Origin: Stenotrophomonas indicatrix
GTDB lineage: Bacteria > Pseudomonadota > Gammaproteobacteria > Xanthomonadales > Xanthomonadaceae
Direction of reading: 5' to 3'
Length of the DNA: 64,000 nucleotides
Assembly (NCBI GenBank): GCA_041545745.1
Contig: CP168152.1
Location: 1,238,001 to 1,302,000, forward strand
Within the stretch, counting starts at the first letter, position 1. Every line of letters starts with the position of its first letter. The notes beneath the pieces are model-generated. The model ran no database searches and had not been told where the DNA came from. It saw nothing but the letters and a program-made list of their open reading frames with translations. Below are positions 1 through 8,978 of the stretch, one piece after another. The position numbers and the translations under genes are program-made.

Positions 1-1
1 G

Positions 2-298
2 ACGGTGCTCGACAGCGGCGTGGTCGGCGATGTGGTCTGGGACAGCCCGGCGTTCAATGCCGGCCTGGCGCCGGGGATGAAGGTGATCGCCATTGGCGGT
101 CGCGAGTACAGCAGCCAACGCTTGAAGGATGCAGTTGCTGCAACGGCCACTGACAAGGCGCCGATCACACTGCTGGTCAAGCAGTTCGACCGCATCGATA
201 CGATGAAGATCGATTATCACGGCGGCCTGCAGTATCCGGTGCTGGAACGCATTGCCGGCCGCCCGGACCGCCTTGCAGAGCTGTGGAAGGCACGATGA
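2..298 (+). CDS. C-terminal end of an M61-family (glycyl aminopeptidase-like) peptidase, partial
   Basis: The reading frame is open from the left window edge and stops at 296-298, so only the last ~98 residues are visible. They form a PDZ-like domain (SGVVGDVVWDSPAFNAGL, then PGMKVIAIGG) followed by a short tail ending in LERIAGRPDRLAELWKAR. In M61 peptidases a PDZ domain closes the protein after the zinc protease domain. That catalytic part would lie left of the window, so the family assignment is inferred from this tail. The stop overlaps the next gene's start in an ATGA junction, suggesting translational coupling. Another PDZ protein is possible. Confidence 0.6.
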   Translation, partial: TVLDSGVVGDVVWDSPAFNAGLAPGMKVIAIGGREYSSQRLKDAVAATATDKAPITLLVKQFDRIDTMKIDYHGGLQYPVLERIAGRPDRLAELWKAR

Positions 299-966
299 GC
301 CTGCGCACGCGCACGCGCGATGGGGTGATCCTGATGGTGGCCGTGCTGGCCATCGTCGGCGCCTACCTGGACGGCGACGGGCGTTGGTTGCACTGGTTGG
401 CCAAACCGGCAACCACGTTGCTGATCGCCGCCATCGCTTGGCAGGCGCGGCCGGCGGCCGATGCGTTCTACCGGCGCGCGGTGCTGGTCGGCATGCTGTT
501 GTCCTGCGTGGGCGACATCGCGCTGATGTTGCCGGTTGACGCGTTCGTGCCGGGCCTGGTGGCCTTCCTGCTGGCGCATCTGTGCTACATCGCCGCGTTC
601 CGTGCCGGCGCGCGCGCGGGCCGCGGACTGCTCGCTGCCTTCGTGCTGCTTGCCGCATTCGCTTCGATCAACGTGGCCGGCCTGTGGCCGCATCTGCCGC
701 TGCCGCTGCGCATTCCGGTGTTGGCCTACGTCGTGGTGCTGGCCGCCATGGCAGTGCTGGCACTGGCGCGTTACTGGAAGCGGCCGCACGCCGATGCACT
801 GGAAGCGGGCAGCGCCCATTGGGCCGCCGGTGGCGCACTGCTGTTCGTGGCCAGTGATTCATTGCTGGCATGGGATCGCTTCAGCGGTGGCCTGCCGTTG
901 GCCAGCCTGCTGGTGCTGTCCACCTACTACGCCGCGCAGTACGCCATCGCCCGCTCGGTAAAGTAA
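295..966 (+). CDS. Lysoplasmalogenase-family (YhhN/TMEM86) integral membrane protein
   Basis: A 223-residue protein with about seven or eight hydrophobic segments. It carries blocks typical of the YhhN/TMEM86 family: KPATTLL near residue 37, GDIALMLP in the middle, a late FVASDSLLAWDRF and the closing LSTYYAAQYAIA. Family members hydrolyse the vinyl-ether bond of lysoplasmalogens, but many bacterial members are untested, so the substrate here is inferred. The start at 295 is chosen over the in-frame GTG-like start 12 bases upstream because it forms an ATGA overlap with the preceding stop. The gene is convergent with trehalase, and its stop codon abuts a long inverted repeat. Confidence 0.8.
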   Translation: MSLRTRTRDGVILMVAVLAIVGAYLDGDGRWLHWLAKPATTLLIAAIAWQARPAADAFYRRAVLVGMLLSCVGDIALMLPVDAFVPGLVAFLLAHLCYIAAFRAGARAGRGLLAAFVLLAAFASINVAGLWPHLPLPLRIPVLAYVVVLAAMAVLALARYWKRPHADALEAGSAHWAAGGALLFVASDSLLAWDRFSGGLPLASLLVLSTYYAAQYAIARSVK

Positions 967-1041
967 AAAGGGGACGGCGGGGATCAAGTCGCTTCCGCCC
1001 TCGTACTGCCTGGCACGACTTAATCCCCGCCGTCCCCTTTT
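966..1041. repeat. Long inverted repeat between convergent genes; probable bidirectional terminator/REP-like element
   Basis: The outer arms are a perfect 19-base match (966-984 AAAAGGGGACGGCGGGGAT against 1023-1041). One mismatch further in, the pairing resumes with AAGTCG (986-991) and CGACTT (1016-1021), leaving a 24-base loop. Each strand ends in a run of T, as expected for an intrinsic terminator reading either way. The left arm begins on the last base of the lysoplasmalogenase stop. The right arm lies inside the 3' end of the trehalase gene. Confidence 0.85.
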
Positions 1042-2657
1042 TCGATGTCGGTGGCGCTGTCGCAGGTGCGTTGTGGTGCGCACAAGCGATCCAGCAGCGC
1101 CAGGGTGACGCCGTTGCTCCAGCCGAAGCCATCCTGCAGCGGGTATTCGCCGCCGCCACCGCCGCCAGCGGAACCGTCAACCACATACTTTTCCACCAGC
1201 TTGCCTTCGCGGTCGTAGACCGACTGCACGGTACGCAGGAAGCGCACGCCAAGTTGCCGCGCCAGCCGCTGCTGACCGTAGTGCTGCAGGCCATCCACCG
1301 CCACCCACTGCAACGGTGCCCAACCATTGGGTGCGTCCCATTGCTGGCCGGTGCTGAGGGTGGTGGTCAGCAACCCACCTTCGCGCAATAACTGTGCTTC
1401 CACGGCGTTGGCAGTGCGTCGCGCCTGGGTGCGGTCGGCAATCTGCAACCACAGCGGATACAGTGCCGCGGCGGTCAGGGCAGGACGGGTGATGCCGTGG
1501 TCCATATCGCGGTCCACATACCATCCCTGCGCGGAATCCCAGAGATGGTCGTTGATGGCAGCGCGGCGTGCAGTCGCTTGGCGTGCGTAATCGCGGGCGT
1601 CGTTGCGCAGGCCCGCGGCCCTGCTGGCCCGCTGCAGGGTCAGCTCAAGCTGGTGCAGCAGGCTGTTGAGGTCCACAGGAATGATCGATGTGGTGCGGAT
1701 GCTGGCCAGAGACGCGGGATCATCCAGCCAGCGGGAACTGAAGTCCCAGCCGGATTCGGCGCCAGCACGCAGGTCGCGATACACCTGCGATGGCGCACGC
1801 CCAGAGACATGCGAAGCGGTAGCCAGATCATCGGTCCACGATTCGGTACGCGGCACGGCCCGCGCGTCCCAGTAGCGATTGAGCAGGCTGCCGTCGGCCA
1901 ACCGCACCACGCGTTCGCGTGCCGCCCCCGACGCCAGGCCATCGGCACCGCGCATCCAGAACGCATGCTCGATGCGCAGTTGTGGCAGGTAGCGTCGATA
2001 GGCACCGTCGCCTTCGTGGCTGACCAGCAGCTCGACCATCAAGCTGAAGAACGGCGGTTGCGAGCGGCTGAGGTAGTAGCTGCGGTTGCCATTGGGGATG
2101 TGCCCGTACTGATCAAGCTGCCAGGCGAAGTTGTCGACCATGTCGCGCACCTGCTGCCAGCGACCACTGGAGGCAAGGCCGAGCATGGTGAAATAGCTGT
2201 CCCAGTAATAGACCTCGCGGAAGCGCCCGCCCGGCACCACGTAAGGGTGGGGCAGTGGCAGCAGCGAGCCACGTGGGTCCACCGCCGGGGTCTGCCGGGT
2301 CAGCACCGGCCACAGTCCTTCGATGTGTGCACGCAGGGTCTCGCCGGCTGGCGGCACGTAGCGCGGAGCCTCGCCCGGCACATTGAAGGCGGAGGAGACG
2401 AAGTCACGCAGGGTGTAGCCGGGCTGTTGCCGCGCACGCTGCCAGTCGGCCAGCACGACGGCGGGCTCGCGCTGCGGCACCGCATCGGCGAAGGTTTTCT
2501 GGTCGGCGAACAGCTGCGCGCGCTGTACCTGCTGGAACAGCGGCTGCAGCTGCTGGTCAGGAGGAGCCGCCGCCGCTCCGGTATCGACTGCGCCGGCAGC
2601 GCCGATGCAGGAAACCAGGGCCAGCGTGGCACCCACCAGATGGATCGAAAGGCGCAT
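1020..2657 (-). CDS. treA: Periplasmic trehalase (GH37)
   Basis: A 545-residue protein with an N-terminal signal peptide (MRLSIHLVGATLALVSCIGA). It carries both trehalase signatures, PGGRFREVYYWDSYF and QWDAPNGWAPLQ, plus a Gly-rich stretch (GGGGGGEYPLQDGFGWSNGV) near the end, as in TreA. It should hydrolyse trehalose to two glucose molecules in the periplasm, for osmoadaptation and carbon use. A GTG start 30 bases upstream is possible. The ATG at 2657 is preferred because it begins the signal peptide and follows a GGAAG ribosome-binding sequence. The final codons (EKGDGGD) are encoded by the right arm of the inverted repeat, so the terminator element forms the C-terminus. Confidence 0.95.
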   Translation of the reverse strand: MRLSIHLVGATLALVSCIGAAGAVDTGAAAAPPDQQLQPLFQQVQRAQLFADQKTFADAVPQREPAVVLADWQRARQQPGYTLRDFVSSAFNVPGEAPRYVPPAGETLRAHIEGLWPVLTRQTPAVDPRGSLLPLPHPYVVPGGRFREVYYWDSYFTMLGLASSGRWQQVRDMVDNFAWQLDQYGHIPNGNRSYYLSRSQPPFFSLMVELLVSHEGDGAYRRYLPQLRIEHAFWMRGADGLASGAARERVVRLADGSLLNRYWDARAVPRTESWTDDLATASHVSGRAPSQVYRDLRAGAESGWDFSSRWLDDPASLASIRTTSIIPVDLNSLLHQLELTLQRASRAAGLRNDARDYARQATARRAAINDHLWDSAQGWYVDRDMDHGITRPALTAAALYPLWLQIADRTQARRTANAVEAQLLREGGLLTTTLSTGQQWDAPNGWAPLQWVAVDGLQHYGQQRLARQLGVRFLRTVQSVYDREGKLVEKYVVDGSAGGGGGGEYPLQDGFGWSNGVTLALLDRLCAPQRTCDSATDIEKGDGGD

Positions 2658-2720
2658 GGAGGGGCTTCCTTGTAACAATGGAAGCACTGTAGGTCAGCGG
2701 CCGTGAAAGCAGGCGCAGGG

Positions 2721-3425
2721 CTACTGCAGGTTGCCCTTGGCATCGAAGCGCAGGCGCACGGTCTGGTGGTCGCCGGCTACTTCATCCGGCAACCACACCA
2801 GCTTGCCGCCCTTGCGGATGACCACATACACATGGCCGACGTCGGCGGGCGTACGCATCAGTGCATTGCGCTGTTGCTGCAGGGCCTGCACCACGCGTGG
2901 CACGGCATCGAAATCGATGTTGGCCAGTGCGGTGCTGCTGCGGCGCAGGGTGATGGTCGGCGCGAACTGTTGCGGATTCACCGCGTCGCCCTTGCGCCAC
3001 TGCCCGCGTTGGTAGTGGTAAGCATCCACATGGCCCGGCTGCTGTGGATCGACCAGGTCGATGTCGATGCGGCCGTCGTCATGGAAGTGGATGCTGTGGA
3101 AGACGATCAGGCGTTCACCGACCAGACCGGGCATCGCCTCCAGAGCCTGCCGTGCAGCCTGCAGGCGCTCGGTGTCGAGCAGCAGGTTGGGCCGCGCGCG
3201 CCTTGGCAGCTGCATCGCTTCGGGCGCTGCCCGTGGCGTGGCGATGGCCGCCGTACGCAACGGTTGTTCCCAAGGATGCTGCTGCGTTGCATCTGCAGGC
3301 GTGGTCGATATGGCGCCACGCAGGGTCGCATCGACGGTCTGCAGTGCGCCGCCCGCCGTGGCGGCACCGGCCAGGGCCAGCACTACGCCAGCAAACACCA
3401 GCGGCGTGGACACGGGCCGCTTCAC
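2721..3425 (-). CDS. Exported protein of unknown function
   Basis: A 234-residue protein whose N-terminus looks like an uncleaved or late-cleaved signal (FAGVVLALAGAATAGGAL after MKRPVSTPLV). The rest is soluble, with a Pro/Ala linker followed by an alpha/beta region containing IVFHSIHFHDDGRIDIDLVD and a C-terminal block with VYVVIRKGGKLVWLPDE. I do not recognise the family. Its start overlaps the stop of the upstream membrane protein by four bases (3422-3425), so the two genes are almost certainly co-translated and may work as an envelope pair. About 60 bases separate it from treA downstream. Confidence 0.75.
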   Translation of the reverse strand: MKRPVSTPLVFAGVVLALAGAATAGGALQTVDATLRGAISTTPADATQQHPWEQPLRTAAIATPRAAPEAMQLPRRARPNLLLDTERLQAARQALEAMPGLVGERLIVFHSIHFHDDGRIDIDLVDPQQPGHVDAYHYQRGQWRKGDAVNPQQFAPTITLRRSSTALANIDFDAVPRVVQALQQQRNALMRTPADVGHVYVVIRKGGKLVWLPDEVAGDHQTVRLRFDAKGNLQ

Positions 3426-4390
3426 GGGTGCTCCATGCGCACGCTGCGGCGATCATCCGGGTCGTAGAGGATGTCGACCTGCCCACGTGGGATGTTGGCC
3501 AGTTCGAGCAGCGCAACGAAGCGGCGCACGCTGGCGTGCTGCACGTTGCCCTCGCGGTCGAGATATTCCAGCTTGAACTCCACCTGCGGTTGTTCGTTGA
3601 CGTAGGTGCCGGTCTGGCGCACGTCGAGCACCCGCGCTTCGGCACCGATGCCGCGGTACTTGAGGGCTTCGCTGCGCGCGTCGATCTGCAGTGTGCCGGC
3701 CAGCAGTCGCGCCAGCAGGCGCAGGGCGATCAGGTAGCTGCACAGCACCAGCGGGCAGATCAGCAGTGGATGGCCGAAGCCCAGGAACGTCCAGCCCATT
3801 CCATCGCTTTGCAGCCGGTAGGCCATGACGTACGCGGCAGCGACCCCGACGATGCCGACCAGGCCGCCGATGGCACGGCGCCACAGGCTGGCGCGGTCCA
3901 ATTCCGGTTGCGCTCCTTCCAGCATCAGATTGGGCGATGTGCCCGGCGTGCGGCTGAGCAGCACATCCACCTGGCTGCCCACGGCAAAACGCTGCAGCTG
4001 TGGCTTGCTGTCGACCACGATCATCGTTTCGGTGATCGGCGTGCCGGACAGGTTGTCGAAGGCCAGTTGCAGCCGCCACTGCGCGAAGCCACGCACCTGC
4101 ACGCCGGTCTGTTCGGCCTGCTCGATGCGTGCGCTGCGTGGCTCGCCGTCGGCGATGATGCTGCGCACGCGTTGCAGTGCGCGCGGTGGCGCCAGCAGCA
4201 GGTAATGCAGGAATGCGTAAAGCAGCACCAGCCACAGGGTCAGCGACGTCGCCAGCAGGCCCAGTGCCAACCCTGGCGCGCTGCGGTCGCCCACGTCCAG
4301 CGGCCAGCTGGTGCCAAAGTAGATCAGGCAGGGGAAGGGCAGCGCGAAGAACAGCATGAGCGCGCCCAGGAACCAGAGGTAGGCTTTCAT
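3422..4390 (-). CDS. Four-TM membrane protein with two DUF3592-like domains
   Basis: A 322-residue protein with membrane segments at about residues 4-26, 45-68, 173-192 and 204-228. Two similar soluble modules follow the membrane pairs. The first (about 78-145) contains SARIEQAEQTGVQVRGF and the second (about 245-320) contains ARVLDVRQTGTYVNEQPQV. Both have the alternating beta pattern and the TG...N..P core of DUF3592. The duplication suggests an internally repeated architecture of two TM helices plus one beta domain, twice. No enzyme motif is visible and function is unknown. It overlaps the downstream exported-protein gene by four bases. Confidence 0.75.
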   Translation of the reverse strand: MKAYLWFLGALMLFFALPFPCLIYFGTSWPLDVGDRSAPGLALGLLATSLTLWLVLLYAFLHYLLLAPPRALQRVRSIIADGEPRSARIEQAEQTGVQVRGFAQWRLQLAFDNLSGTPITETMIVVDSKPQLQRFAVGSQVDVLLSRTPGTSPNLMLEGAQPELDRASLWRRAIGGLVGIVGVAAAYVMAYRLQSDGMGWTFLGFGHPLLICPLVLCSYLIALRLLARLLAGTLQIDARSEALKYRGIGAEARVLDVRQTGTYVNEQPQVEFKLEYLDREGNVQHASVRRFVALLELANIPRGQVDILYDPDDRRSVRMEHP

Positions 4391-4435
4391 GACTCGCCTT
4401 CGACGCCGTGGAACAGGCGGCGTAGGGTACTACGC

Positions 4436-7234
4436 TCAGCGGAATTGCAGGGTCAGCAGAAAGTAGCGGCCGAGTGGATCGTCCAGCCCGGGCATCTGTC
4501 CGCCGCTGCCGATAAGGTAGTTCACCGGCTGCGTATCAAGCAGGTTGTGCACGTCCAGTGCGGCAATCACGCGCGGGCTCAGCCGGCGCGCCAGGTGCAG
4601 GTTCCAGCGCAGCTGCGCAGGGTTCATGCAGCGGCCCTGGTCATGCTGCTCCTGCGCGCACGCCTCGCCGGCCAGCCATGCGCGGGTGCGACCGACGCGA
4701 TTGCCACGCAGGGCGATGTCCCAGGACGGGTTCTGCCACTGCACGTTGAGAATGCCCGCGTTTGCCGGCGTGGCATGCCCGCGCAGGTCCACCGATTGGC
4801 CATGGCTGCGATCACGACGCAGTTCCTGCTGCTTCAATGCATCCAGCGAGAACAGCCATTGCCCGTTGCGGCCGGCATCCACCCGGTACTCGCCACGCAG
4901 TACCCAGTTGCGCGAGGTGGTGCGGCCGATGTTGTCGAATGACAGGCGAAGATCACGCAGGCGACCTTGCTCATCCAGCTCCCAGGTACCGGGATTCCAC
5001 AGTGCATCGCTGGGTTGCAGAGCAAGGATCTCGTTGCGCAGTTCGACGATGTTGTGGGTCAGAGAGAGCGAGAACGCATCGTTCGGTGTCCAGCTGGCGG
5101 CCAGCGAGTGGCTGCGCGAGGTCTCGGCTTTCAGCACATCGTTCTCCACCACCTCTACTTCCACCGCGCAGCCGCCACCGCGCAGCGGGCGCGCGCACGG
5201 CGGCAGGGAGGCCGATGCGGGCAGGCCGTACAGGCCGAAGTAGCCCGGCGGTCGCCGCCGCTCGAAGATGCTGGGCGCGCGGTAGCCGCGGCCACTGGCC
5301 AGCAGGAACGACCAGTGCGGGCCCGGACTCCAGCGCAGGCCGGCACGCGGTGAGAACGCAGTGTCACCGCCATCGCGGTCCAGCCGCGCGGCCACGTCCA
5401 GGCGCAATGTCGGCGCCAACGGCAGGCCCAGTTCGGCGTAGGCGGCGTTGCTCTGCCGCGACAGCCGGCGCTGCTCCATCGGCAGGCCCAGCGCCAACTC
5501 ACCCTTGCCCAGCAGCGGATCGGGCAGCGATGTCCAGCGCTCGCGGCGCAGGTCGATACCGGTTGCCAGCTGTGCCGCACCGCCCGGCAGTGTCATCAGG
5601 GTGCGCTGCATGCCCCACCAACCCTGCAGCTGCTCGGTACGCCCGCGATTGTGGATGGCCGGAAACAGCTCCTCTGCCAGCCCCGCCGGCAGGGTGGAAA
5701 AGCCTGGCAGGAAATCCAGCGTTCGTGTGGCTTCCAGCAGGCGTTCGCTGCGCACGGTGCCTTCGGTGCGCAGGTCCACCTGGCTGCGCTGCGCGCTGAG
5801 GCCGGCATCCCAACTGCGGCCGGCGTGCTCACGGCCCATGCCGAAACTGATGTCGCCTTCGGTGGCATGCACGCGCGGGCGCACTTCGCCGCCTTCCTGC
5901 AGGACCACATTGAGGATCGCACCACGGCTGAAATTGAGGGCAACGGCGGTCGGGCCCAGTTCAAAACGCTGGCGGTTGTGGCTGGCGCGCGCTTCCACAT
6001 AGGCGTAGCGTCCGTCACCGCGTTCGTGGCGATAGCGCAGATAGCCGGACAGCGTTTCCGATGCCGGCTGCAGCGAGCGCGGGCGGGCGTTGTCGAACCA
6101 GCAGCCGTCGTCTTCGCGCTGCAATGGCCGATCGCACTGCGTGGCCGGGTAGTAATTGCCGTTGGCAAGGATCAGCCCGATCGGGTACAGCGAGGTTTCC
6201 GCATGCCAGTCGCGCTGGTCACCGGCCACATGCTGCAGGCGATGCAGGTCGACGCCGGCGAACCAGCGGTCGCCATCTTCGCGCACACCACCGGTGGCTG
6301 CCTGCAGCCGGTACTGATCGCCATCACCACGGCTGCTGACCCCCGATTGCAGCGTGGCCTCCGGCCCCTCGGCCTGGTCGCGCAGGATGATGTTGACCAC
6401 GCCGGACATTGCATCGGCGCCGTAGATGGCCGAAGCACCGCCGCGCACCAGTTCGATGCGCTCGACGAAGCTGAGCGGAATGCCACCCAGATCGGTCAGC
6501 CCGCCTTCTTCCAGCGATACCATCGGATAGCGCGGCAGGCGCCGGCCATTGACCAGGAACAGGGTCGCGCGCGGGCCCATGCCGTCCAGGCTGGTGGTGG
6601 CTGCTGCGCCGACCGGCAGGTACAGCGAATCGCCACTGCGCGAGGTGCTTAGTGGCGGGTGGCCGTTCATGCCGGGCAGGTGGCGCAACAGGTCGAACAG
6701 CGTGCCGTAGCCGCTGCGCAGGATGTCTTCGCGGTCGATCACTGTTACCGGCAGCGTGGTCTGCACGGAGGTGCGCGGCAACCGGCTGCCGGTGACATGG
6801 ATCGGTGCCAGTTCCACCTGCACCGGCTTCGGTGGCGCCGGCGGTGGTGGCCGTCGTACCGGTTGTGCGACCACGGCGGGCGGGGCAGCATGTCGGCGCA
6901 CCACGAATCCGCCGCTGGGTGTCTGCAGGATGTTCACCGGCATGCCGGCGACGAGCTGCTTCAGTGCGGCGGCCGGCGCCAGCGAGCCGGCGACGCCGCT
7001 GGTGCGCAGGTCGGCCAGTTCCCGTGCGTCGAACACCAGGGCGATGCCGCTCTGGCGTGCCCATTGCTGTAGTGCCGGCGACAGGGCGCCAGGAGCGATC
7101 CGATAGTCGACCTGCCTGACTGCCTCGGCAGCGCCTGTCGTGGCCGCCACACCGGGCACCAGCACAACGCACAGCAGGGCCTGCAGCAGGCCCCAGCGCA
7201 GCATGTCCCAACGAAGCACACCCGGCGCCGGCAT
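4436..7234 (-). CDS. TonB-dependent outer-membrane receptor with N-terminal STN signalling domain
   Basis: A 932-residue protein. A signal peptide (LLQALLCVVLVPGVAA) precedes a secretin/TonB short N-terminal domain at about residues 42-92 (ALQQWARQSGIALVFDAREL). A Pro-rich linker follows, then a plug starting at IHVTGSRLPRTSVQTTLPVT, then a beta-barrel ending in the aromatic YFLLTLQFR. The STN domain marks a transducer that passes ligand binding to FecR. The start at 7234 follows fecR by 11 bases with a GAGG upstream; longer in-frame starts would lie inside fecR. The ligand cannot be read from the sequence. The vitamin B12/siderophore-type plug and FecIR context suggest a metal chelate, but carbohydrate uptake is also possible. 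Confidence 0.9.
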   Translation of the reverse strand: MPAPGVLRWDMLRWGLLQALLCVVLVPGVAATTGAAEAVRQVDYRIAPGALSPALQQWARQSGIALVFDARELADLRTSGVAGSLAPAAALKQLVAGMPVNILQTPSGGFVVRRHAAPPAVVAQPVRRPPPPAPPKPVQVELAPIHVTGSRLPRTSVQTTLPVTVIDREDILRSGYGTLFDLLRHLPGMNGHPPLSTSRSGDSLYLPVGAAATTSLDGMGPRATLFLVNGRRLPRYPMVSLEEGGLTDLGGIPLSFVERIELVRGGASAIYGADAMSGVVNIILRDQAEGPEATLQSGVSSRGDGDQYRLQAATGGVREDGDRWFAGVDLHRLQHVAGDQRDWHAETSLYPIGLILANGNYYPATQCDRPLQREDDGCWFDNARPRSLQPASETLSGYLRYRHERGDGRYAYVEARASHNRQRFELGPTAVALNFSRGAILNVVLQEGGEVRPRVHATEGDISFGMGREHAGRSWDAGLSAQRSQVDLRTEGTVRSERLLEATRTLDFLPGFSTLPAGLAEELFPAIHNRGRTEQLQGWWGMQRTLMTLPGGAAQLATGIDLRRERWTSLPDPLLGKGELALGLPMEQRRLSRQSNAAYAELGLPLAPTLRLDVAARLDRDGGDTAFSPRAGLRWSPGPHWSFLLASGRGYRAPSIFERRRPPGYFGLYGLPASASLPPCARPLRGGGCAVEVEVVENDVLKAETSRSHSLAASWTPNDAFSLSLTHNIVELRNEILALQPSDALWNPGTWELDEQGRLRDLRLSFDNIGRTTSRNWVLRGEYRVDAGRNGQWLFSLDALKQQELRRDRSHGQSVDLRGHATPANAGILNVQWQNPSWDIALRGNRVGRTRAWLAGEACAQEQHDQGRCMNPAQLRWNLHLARRLSPRVIAALDVHNLLDTQPVNYLIGSGGQMPGLDDPLGRYFLLTLQFR

Positions 7235-7245
7235 CGGCCGCCGCC

Positions 7246-8214
7246 TCAGTAGGTGCGGCGCAGTTCCAGCGCGCCATCCGAGCGCGGCTGGCCAGCAATG
7301 GACCACCCCAGTTCCAGGGCGGAAAGCAGTTCGTGCGCGTCGCCTGCACGGAAGGTGCCGCTGACCGCGAGGTCGGCGATATCCGGGTCGGCGACCACCA
7401 GTGGCGTGCTGCCATAGCGGTTCATGCGTTCGACCACGGTGGCCAGGGGCGTGCCATCGAACACCAGCTTGCCCTGAGGCCAGGCCTCGGCGGCGGCGGT
7501 CGAGGACAGCTGCGGGCCCGGTTGGATCTTCCCGGACGCCAGGACCTGCAGCTGCTGGCCCGGCGAGAGCGTGTGCTGCGCGCTACCACTGGTGACTTCC
7601 ACCACGCCTTCCAGCAGCGCGACCTCGACCCGGCCGTCAGCCAGGCGTTCCACCTGGAAGGTGGTGCCGATATCGCGGATCGAACTGCCACCGGCCTGCA
7701 CCCGCAGCGAGCGTGATGACGGTTCGACCTGCAGCTGGATGCGGCCGTGTTCCAGCGCCAGTTCGCGTTTGCGCCAGCCGAAGCGTGCGGTGAGCATGGT
7801 GCCGGCGTCGAGCACGGCGATGCTGCCATCGGCCAGGGTGCGCTGCTGCGGCAGCAGGCTGGTGTTGGCATAGGTCAGCGCTGTGGGGTTGCCATCGCTG
7901 TACAGCATCCAGCCCAGGCCAACGGCGAGGCACACGCCGGCGGCGGCGGCCACATTCGGCAGCCAACGTCGCTGCGGCCTGCGTGCCGCGCGCGCGGCGG
8001 CGGTGCGCAGCCACGGGTCGCCGGCCAGACCGGCACTGCGCTGGTTCAGCCTCTCGGCCTGCACCCATGCGCTGACGTGCGCGGGATCCTCGGCCAGCCA
8101 GTCCTCGAAGGATTGACGCTCTTCGGGGCTGCAGTCGGGGGCTTCCAGCCGGGCCACCCAGGCGCTTGCGTGTTCAAAAAGCAACGTGTCATCCCTGTTG
8201 TCGTTGCGGATCAT
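7246..8214 (-). CDS. fecR: FecR-family anti-sigma/signal transducer
   Basis: A 322-residue protein in the usual FecR order. A cytoplasmic N-terminal domain (DUF4880-like, SPEERQSFEDWLAEDPAHVSAW) is followed by one membrane segment at about 88-107 (VAAAAGVCLAVGLGWMLY). The periplasmic FecR domain contains LADGSIAVLDAGTMLTARF and GTTFQVE, and a C-terminal domain contacts the receptor STN. It should relay occupancy of the downstream TonB receptor to the FecI sigma factor. Its start overlaps the fecI stop by four bases (8211-8214), and the receptor begins 11 bases after its stop, giving a three-gene operon. Confidence 0.93.
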   Translation of the reverse strand: MIRNDNRDDTLLFEHASAWVARLEAPDCSPEERQSFEDWLAEDPAHVSAWVQAERLNQRSAGLAGDPWLRTAAARAARRPQRRWLPNVAAAAGVCLAVGLGWMLYSDGNPTALTYANTSLLPQQRTLADGSIAVLDAGTMLTARFGWRKRELALEHGRIQLQVEPSSRSLRVQAGGSSIRDIGTTFQVERLADGRVEVALLEGVVEVTSGSAQHTLSPGQQLQVLASGKIQPGPQLSSTAAAEAWPQGKLVFDGTPLATVVERMNRYGSTPLVVADPDIADLAVSGTFRAGDAHELLSALELGWSIAGQPRSDGALELRRTY

Positions 8215-8777
8215 TCGGTGTCTCCATCATTGTGGAGAGGATCGGGGCCCAGCTCCTTGCGCAGGCCCTGCAATGCACGGGCAATGTGTTTTTCCACGGT
8301 CTTGGCGGTGATGCCACAATGCTGGGCGATCTGTGTATAGCTCATCCCGGTGATGCGGTTGAGCAGGTACACCTCGCGGGCACGTTCGGGAAGCTTGAAC
8401 AATGCCTGGCGCAGCAGGGCGAGCATCTGCCCGGATTCTGCCTGACGCAGCGGATCAGGAGAAGCACTGGCGGCTTCTTCGTTGCCGTCGCGTTCGGTCA
8501 GCGACAGGTGGTTGCGCGATTGCGGCGAGCGCCCGCGGTCTGCCAGGCGGTTGCGGGCGATGCGGTACAGCAGCAGCCGCAGTTCCTCGGTGTCGTGTGC
8601 GCGGTAGCGGATCAGGCGCTCCATGCAGTCCTGGGCGATGTCCTCGGCATCCTCGGGACCGACACCGCGGGCGCGCAGGAACGCGCACAGCGGCGCGCGT
8701 TCCTCACGTACGAATGCAATGAAGACGTCCGGAATCCCAGGCAGTTCCGGCACAGCACGGAGCAAAGGGGAGGGCAC
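8211..8777 (-). CDS. fecI: FecI-type ECF RNA polymerase sigma factor
   Basis: About 188 residues. Sigma region 2 contains DAEDIAQDCMERLIRYRAHD and a helix with LLYRIARNRLADRGR. Region 4 contains LPERAREVYLLNRITGMSYT followed by a helix-turn-helix, QIAQHCGITAKTVEKHI. No ATG lies in frame. GTG codons at 8777 and 8753 are the plausible starts, neither with a strong ribosome-binding site, so the N-terminus is uncertain by eight residues. It should direct transcription of the receptor operon or of nearby envelope genes. It is transcribed divergently from the autotransporter gene 201 bases away. Confidence 0.88.
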   Translation of the reverse strand: MPSPLLRAVPELPGIPDVFIAFVREERAPLCAFLRARGVGPEDAEDIAQDCMERLIRYRAHDTEELRLLLYRIARNRLADRGRSPQSRNHLSLTERDGNEEAASASPDPLRQAESGQMLALLRQALFKLPERAREVYLLNRITGMSYTQIAQHCGITAKTVEKHIARALQGLRKELGPDPLHNDGDTE

Positions 8778-8978
8778 GGACAGGGGAGGGCCTCGGACGA
8801 CAATGACGGACGCGTCATCGAGTTTTACGCGACGGTGACCGGATGGGGAAGCCCACGTTTCTCTGGTATTTCCATTGTGAATGCATTCATCTTTTTTCTC
8901 GTCGCCGACTGGGGGCGTCTGCCCCGCTGCTGCGTTCTGCTTTCGACCCGCGTGGTGCGGGCGGAGAGAGAGAACGCA

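Noticed and set aside
3044..4942. 632-codon plus-strand frame over the DUF3592 and receptor genes
   Set aside because: Antisense to three well-supported genes with their own motifs and overlaps; its translation is Ala/Arg/Gln noise.
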